Positions 5,819 through 6,932 of a stretch of DNA of 6,932 nucleotides are shown piece after piece. A model generated the notes under the pieces. The model was given only the letters and a program-made list of their open reading frames with translations. It ran no database searches and had not been told where the DNA came from. The DNA is from an uncultured Eubacteriales bacterium. Its GTDB lineage: Bacteria; Bacillota; Clostridia; Christensenellales; Borkfalkiaceae. The stretch is from NCBI GenBank assembly GCA_900556195.1, contig USOJ01000052.1:1-6932 (forward strand), in the 5' to 3' direction. Position 1 is the stretch's first letter. The number at the start of each line of letters is the position of its first letter. The position numbers and the translations under genes are program-made.

Positions 5819-6932
5819 AAAAGTTTTTACGCTCGAAATTTTTGCCGATTGCGATAGCGTTTACGCTTATTCTGTTTCTTACGAACAATTTCGGGCTTAT
5901 AGATATTGAAAAAACGGCTATCGTGATCGCTTTGGGAATCGACAAATGCGAGCGCGGCTACGAAGTTACGGCGCAGATAGCCGTCCCGCAGTCGACAGAT
6001 TCCGCCCCGAACGCCGACGCGATGGTAAAAGGCAAAGGAGTTACGATAGCCGACGCGCTTGACGATATAGGCGTTACGACCGGTTGGTATCCGTTGCTGT
6101 CGTTCTGCAATCTGATAGTGGTAAGCGAAGATTTGCTCAAACAAGACGTAATGATTTTTATAGACTATTTTAACCGAACGGATAAAATACCCGATTCGTC
6201 GCTGCTCGTGGCGTGCAAAGGCAAAGCGGCTGATTTATTGGGCGTTCGCACGCCGCTCGATTCCGTACCCGCGTTCGCTCTCGAAAAAATACTCGTCAAA
6301 GACGTTGCCAAACTCAACCGCATATCGTTTACTAACGTAAAGGACTTTACGAAAGGCTATTTTTCTAAGTCGGAAAGTTCGTTTATGCCGTTGATAGAAG
6401 AAATAGAAAGTCAGACCGCGCCCGAAGTTAAAGAAGGCAACGGCGGACAGGCTTCCGAAAGCGAGAAAAGCGGAGATACGGGCGACGAACAAAAAGTGTT
6501 CGATTGCACGTCTACCCTTTTATTTAATAAAGGCGTAAACGTAGGAATGCTCGACCGCGACGAATCGTTGTTTTTTAATATAAAGCGGCGTAAAACGAAA
6601 GACACCTATTTCGACCTTAAAGACGTAGAGTGGGAAGGCAAAAAAGTTTCGCTTACGCTCGGCATAGACGAAGAATATAAAAAGTTTTCTTTGTCGCTAA
6701 AAAAATCGCCCGTATTCAACGTAAAACTTACGCTTAAATGCCACGTTGAAGACCTGCAAAAAAGCGAAGACGTGGGCGAACTCTTCACCACGCAGGATAT
6801 CCCCGAAGAAGTTCTGAAAATTGCCGAAAACAAGATAAAGGCGATATACGAAAACATGATAGAAAAACTTCGGGTCGCCGACTGCGACTTATTCGGTTTA
6901 ACCGACGACTTATATAAATACCATTTTTTTAA
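5815..6932 (+). CDS. gerAC: Spore germination protein, GerAC family subunit C (3' end beyond window)
   Basis: The frame is open from ATG 5815 to the right edge: 372 codons plus two bases, with no stop. The ATG overlaps the GerAB stop (ATGA), and AAGGAG at 5800-5805 lies nine bases upstream. After a hydrophobic N-terminus (residues 9-23) comes LIDIEKTAIVIALGIDK (28-44), the start of the mature domain in Ger(x)C proteins. Other family-like stretches are WYPLLSFCNLIVVSEDLL (91-108), IPDSSLLVA (125-133), TSTLLFNKG (232-240) and a C-terminal helical part (~330-358). Known homologues are lipoproteins on the outer face of the spore inner membrane and are needed for receptor function. Here no cysteine occurs at the expected lipobox, where the sequence reads FLTNNFGLIDIE; the first Cys is residue 45, inside the domain. 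The protein may therefore be held by an uncleaved N-terminal helix. Residues ~198-226 form a Glu/Gly/Ser-rich linker of low complexity. Family normal length suggests only a short part is missing. Confidence 0.88.
   Translation, partial: MKKFLRSKFLPIAIAFTLILFLTNNFGLIDIEKTAIVIALGIDKCERGYEVTAQIAVPQSTDSAPNADAMVKGKGVTIADALDDIGVTTGWYPLLSFCNLIVVSEDLLKQDVMIFIDYFNRTDKIPDSSLLVACKGKAADLLGVRTPLDSVPAFALEKILVKDVAKLNRISFTNVKDFTKGYFSKSESSFMPLIEEIESQTAPEVKEGNGGQASESEKSGDTGDEQKVFDCTSTLLFNKGVNVGMLDRDESLFFNIKRRKTKDTYFDLKDVEWEGKKVSLTLGIDEEYKKFSLSLKKSPVFNVKLTLKCHVEDLQKSEDVGELFTTQDIPEEVLKIAENKIKAIYENMIEKLRVADCDLFGLTDDLYKYHFF

Noticed and set aside
1..6932. CRISPR arrays, tRNA or rRNA genes, insertion sequences, phage or toxin-antitoxin genes
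   Set aside because: I looked for regular repeats, cloverleaf-like segments and transposase or integrase motifs and found none; almost all sequence is accounted for by six genes.

Overview
The window looks like chromosomal DNA from an endospore-forming, or ancestrally endospore-forming, member of the Bacillota, most likely an uncultured clostridial lineage. Evidence is a gerA-type spore germination operon, strong AGGAGG-type ribosome sites, SigA-like promoters, and an N-acetylhexosamine kinase typical of gut-associated bacteria. Base composition is moderate in GC and rich in CpG-containing codons (GCG, TCG, CGC, GAC). The lineage is an inference; no rRNA or other taxonomic marker is present.

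Left part, minus strand (1-3167). Read in the direction of transcription, an N-acetylhexosamine 1-kinase (NahK-like, 3167 to 2079) comes first, behind a clear promoter. A 231-bp gap follows. It holds a second good promoter, a perfect 12-bp inverted repeat overlapping that promoter, and a dispersed-repeat-like segment in the 5' leader. Then come a PHP-domain metallohydrolase of the CehA/McbA type (1847 to 579) and, 3 bases later, the first half of a major facilitator transporter resembling the organophosphate:phosphate antiporters (575 to beyond the left edge). The hydrolase and transporter are almost certainly one transcription unit. Together with the kinase they suggest uptake and processing of small phosphorylated or amino-sugar compounds, but the substrate cannot be read from the sequence.

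Right part, plus strand (3307-6932). This is a divergently transcribed tricistronic germinant-receptor operon: GerAA-type subunit (3307-4746), GerAB-type permease-like subunit (4730-5818) and GerAC-type subunit (5815 to beyond the right edge). The cistrons overlap by 17 and 4 bases. The three proteins would assemble in the spore inner membrane, where GerAB is thought to bind the germinant and GerAA to form an oligomeric channel. The GerAC here has no lipobox cysteine, unlike the classical lipoprotein.

Every stretch without a gene is shorter than 300 bases, and both are described below. I do not see a clearly undescribed system. The points most worth a second look are the palindrome-covered promoter, the non-lipoprotein GerAC, and the kinase/metallohydrolase/transporter neighbourhood.
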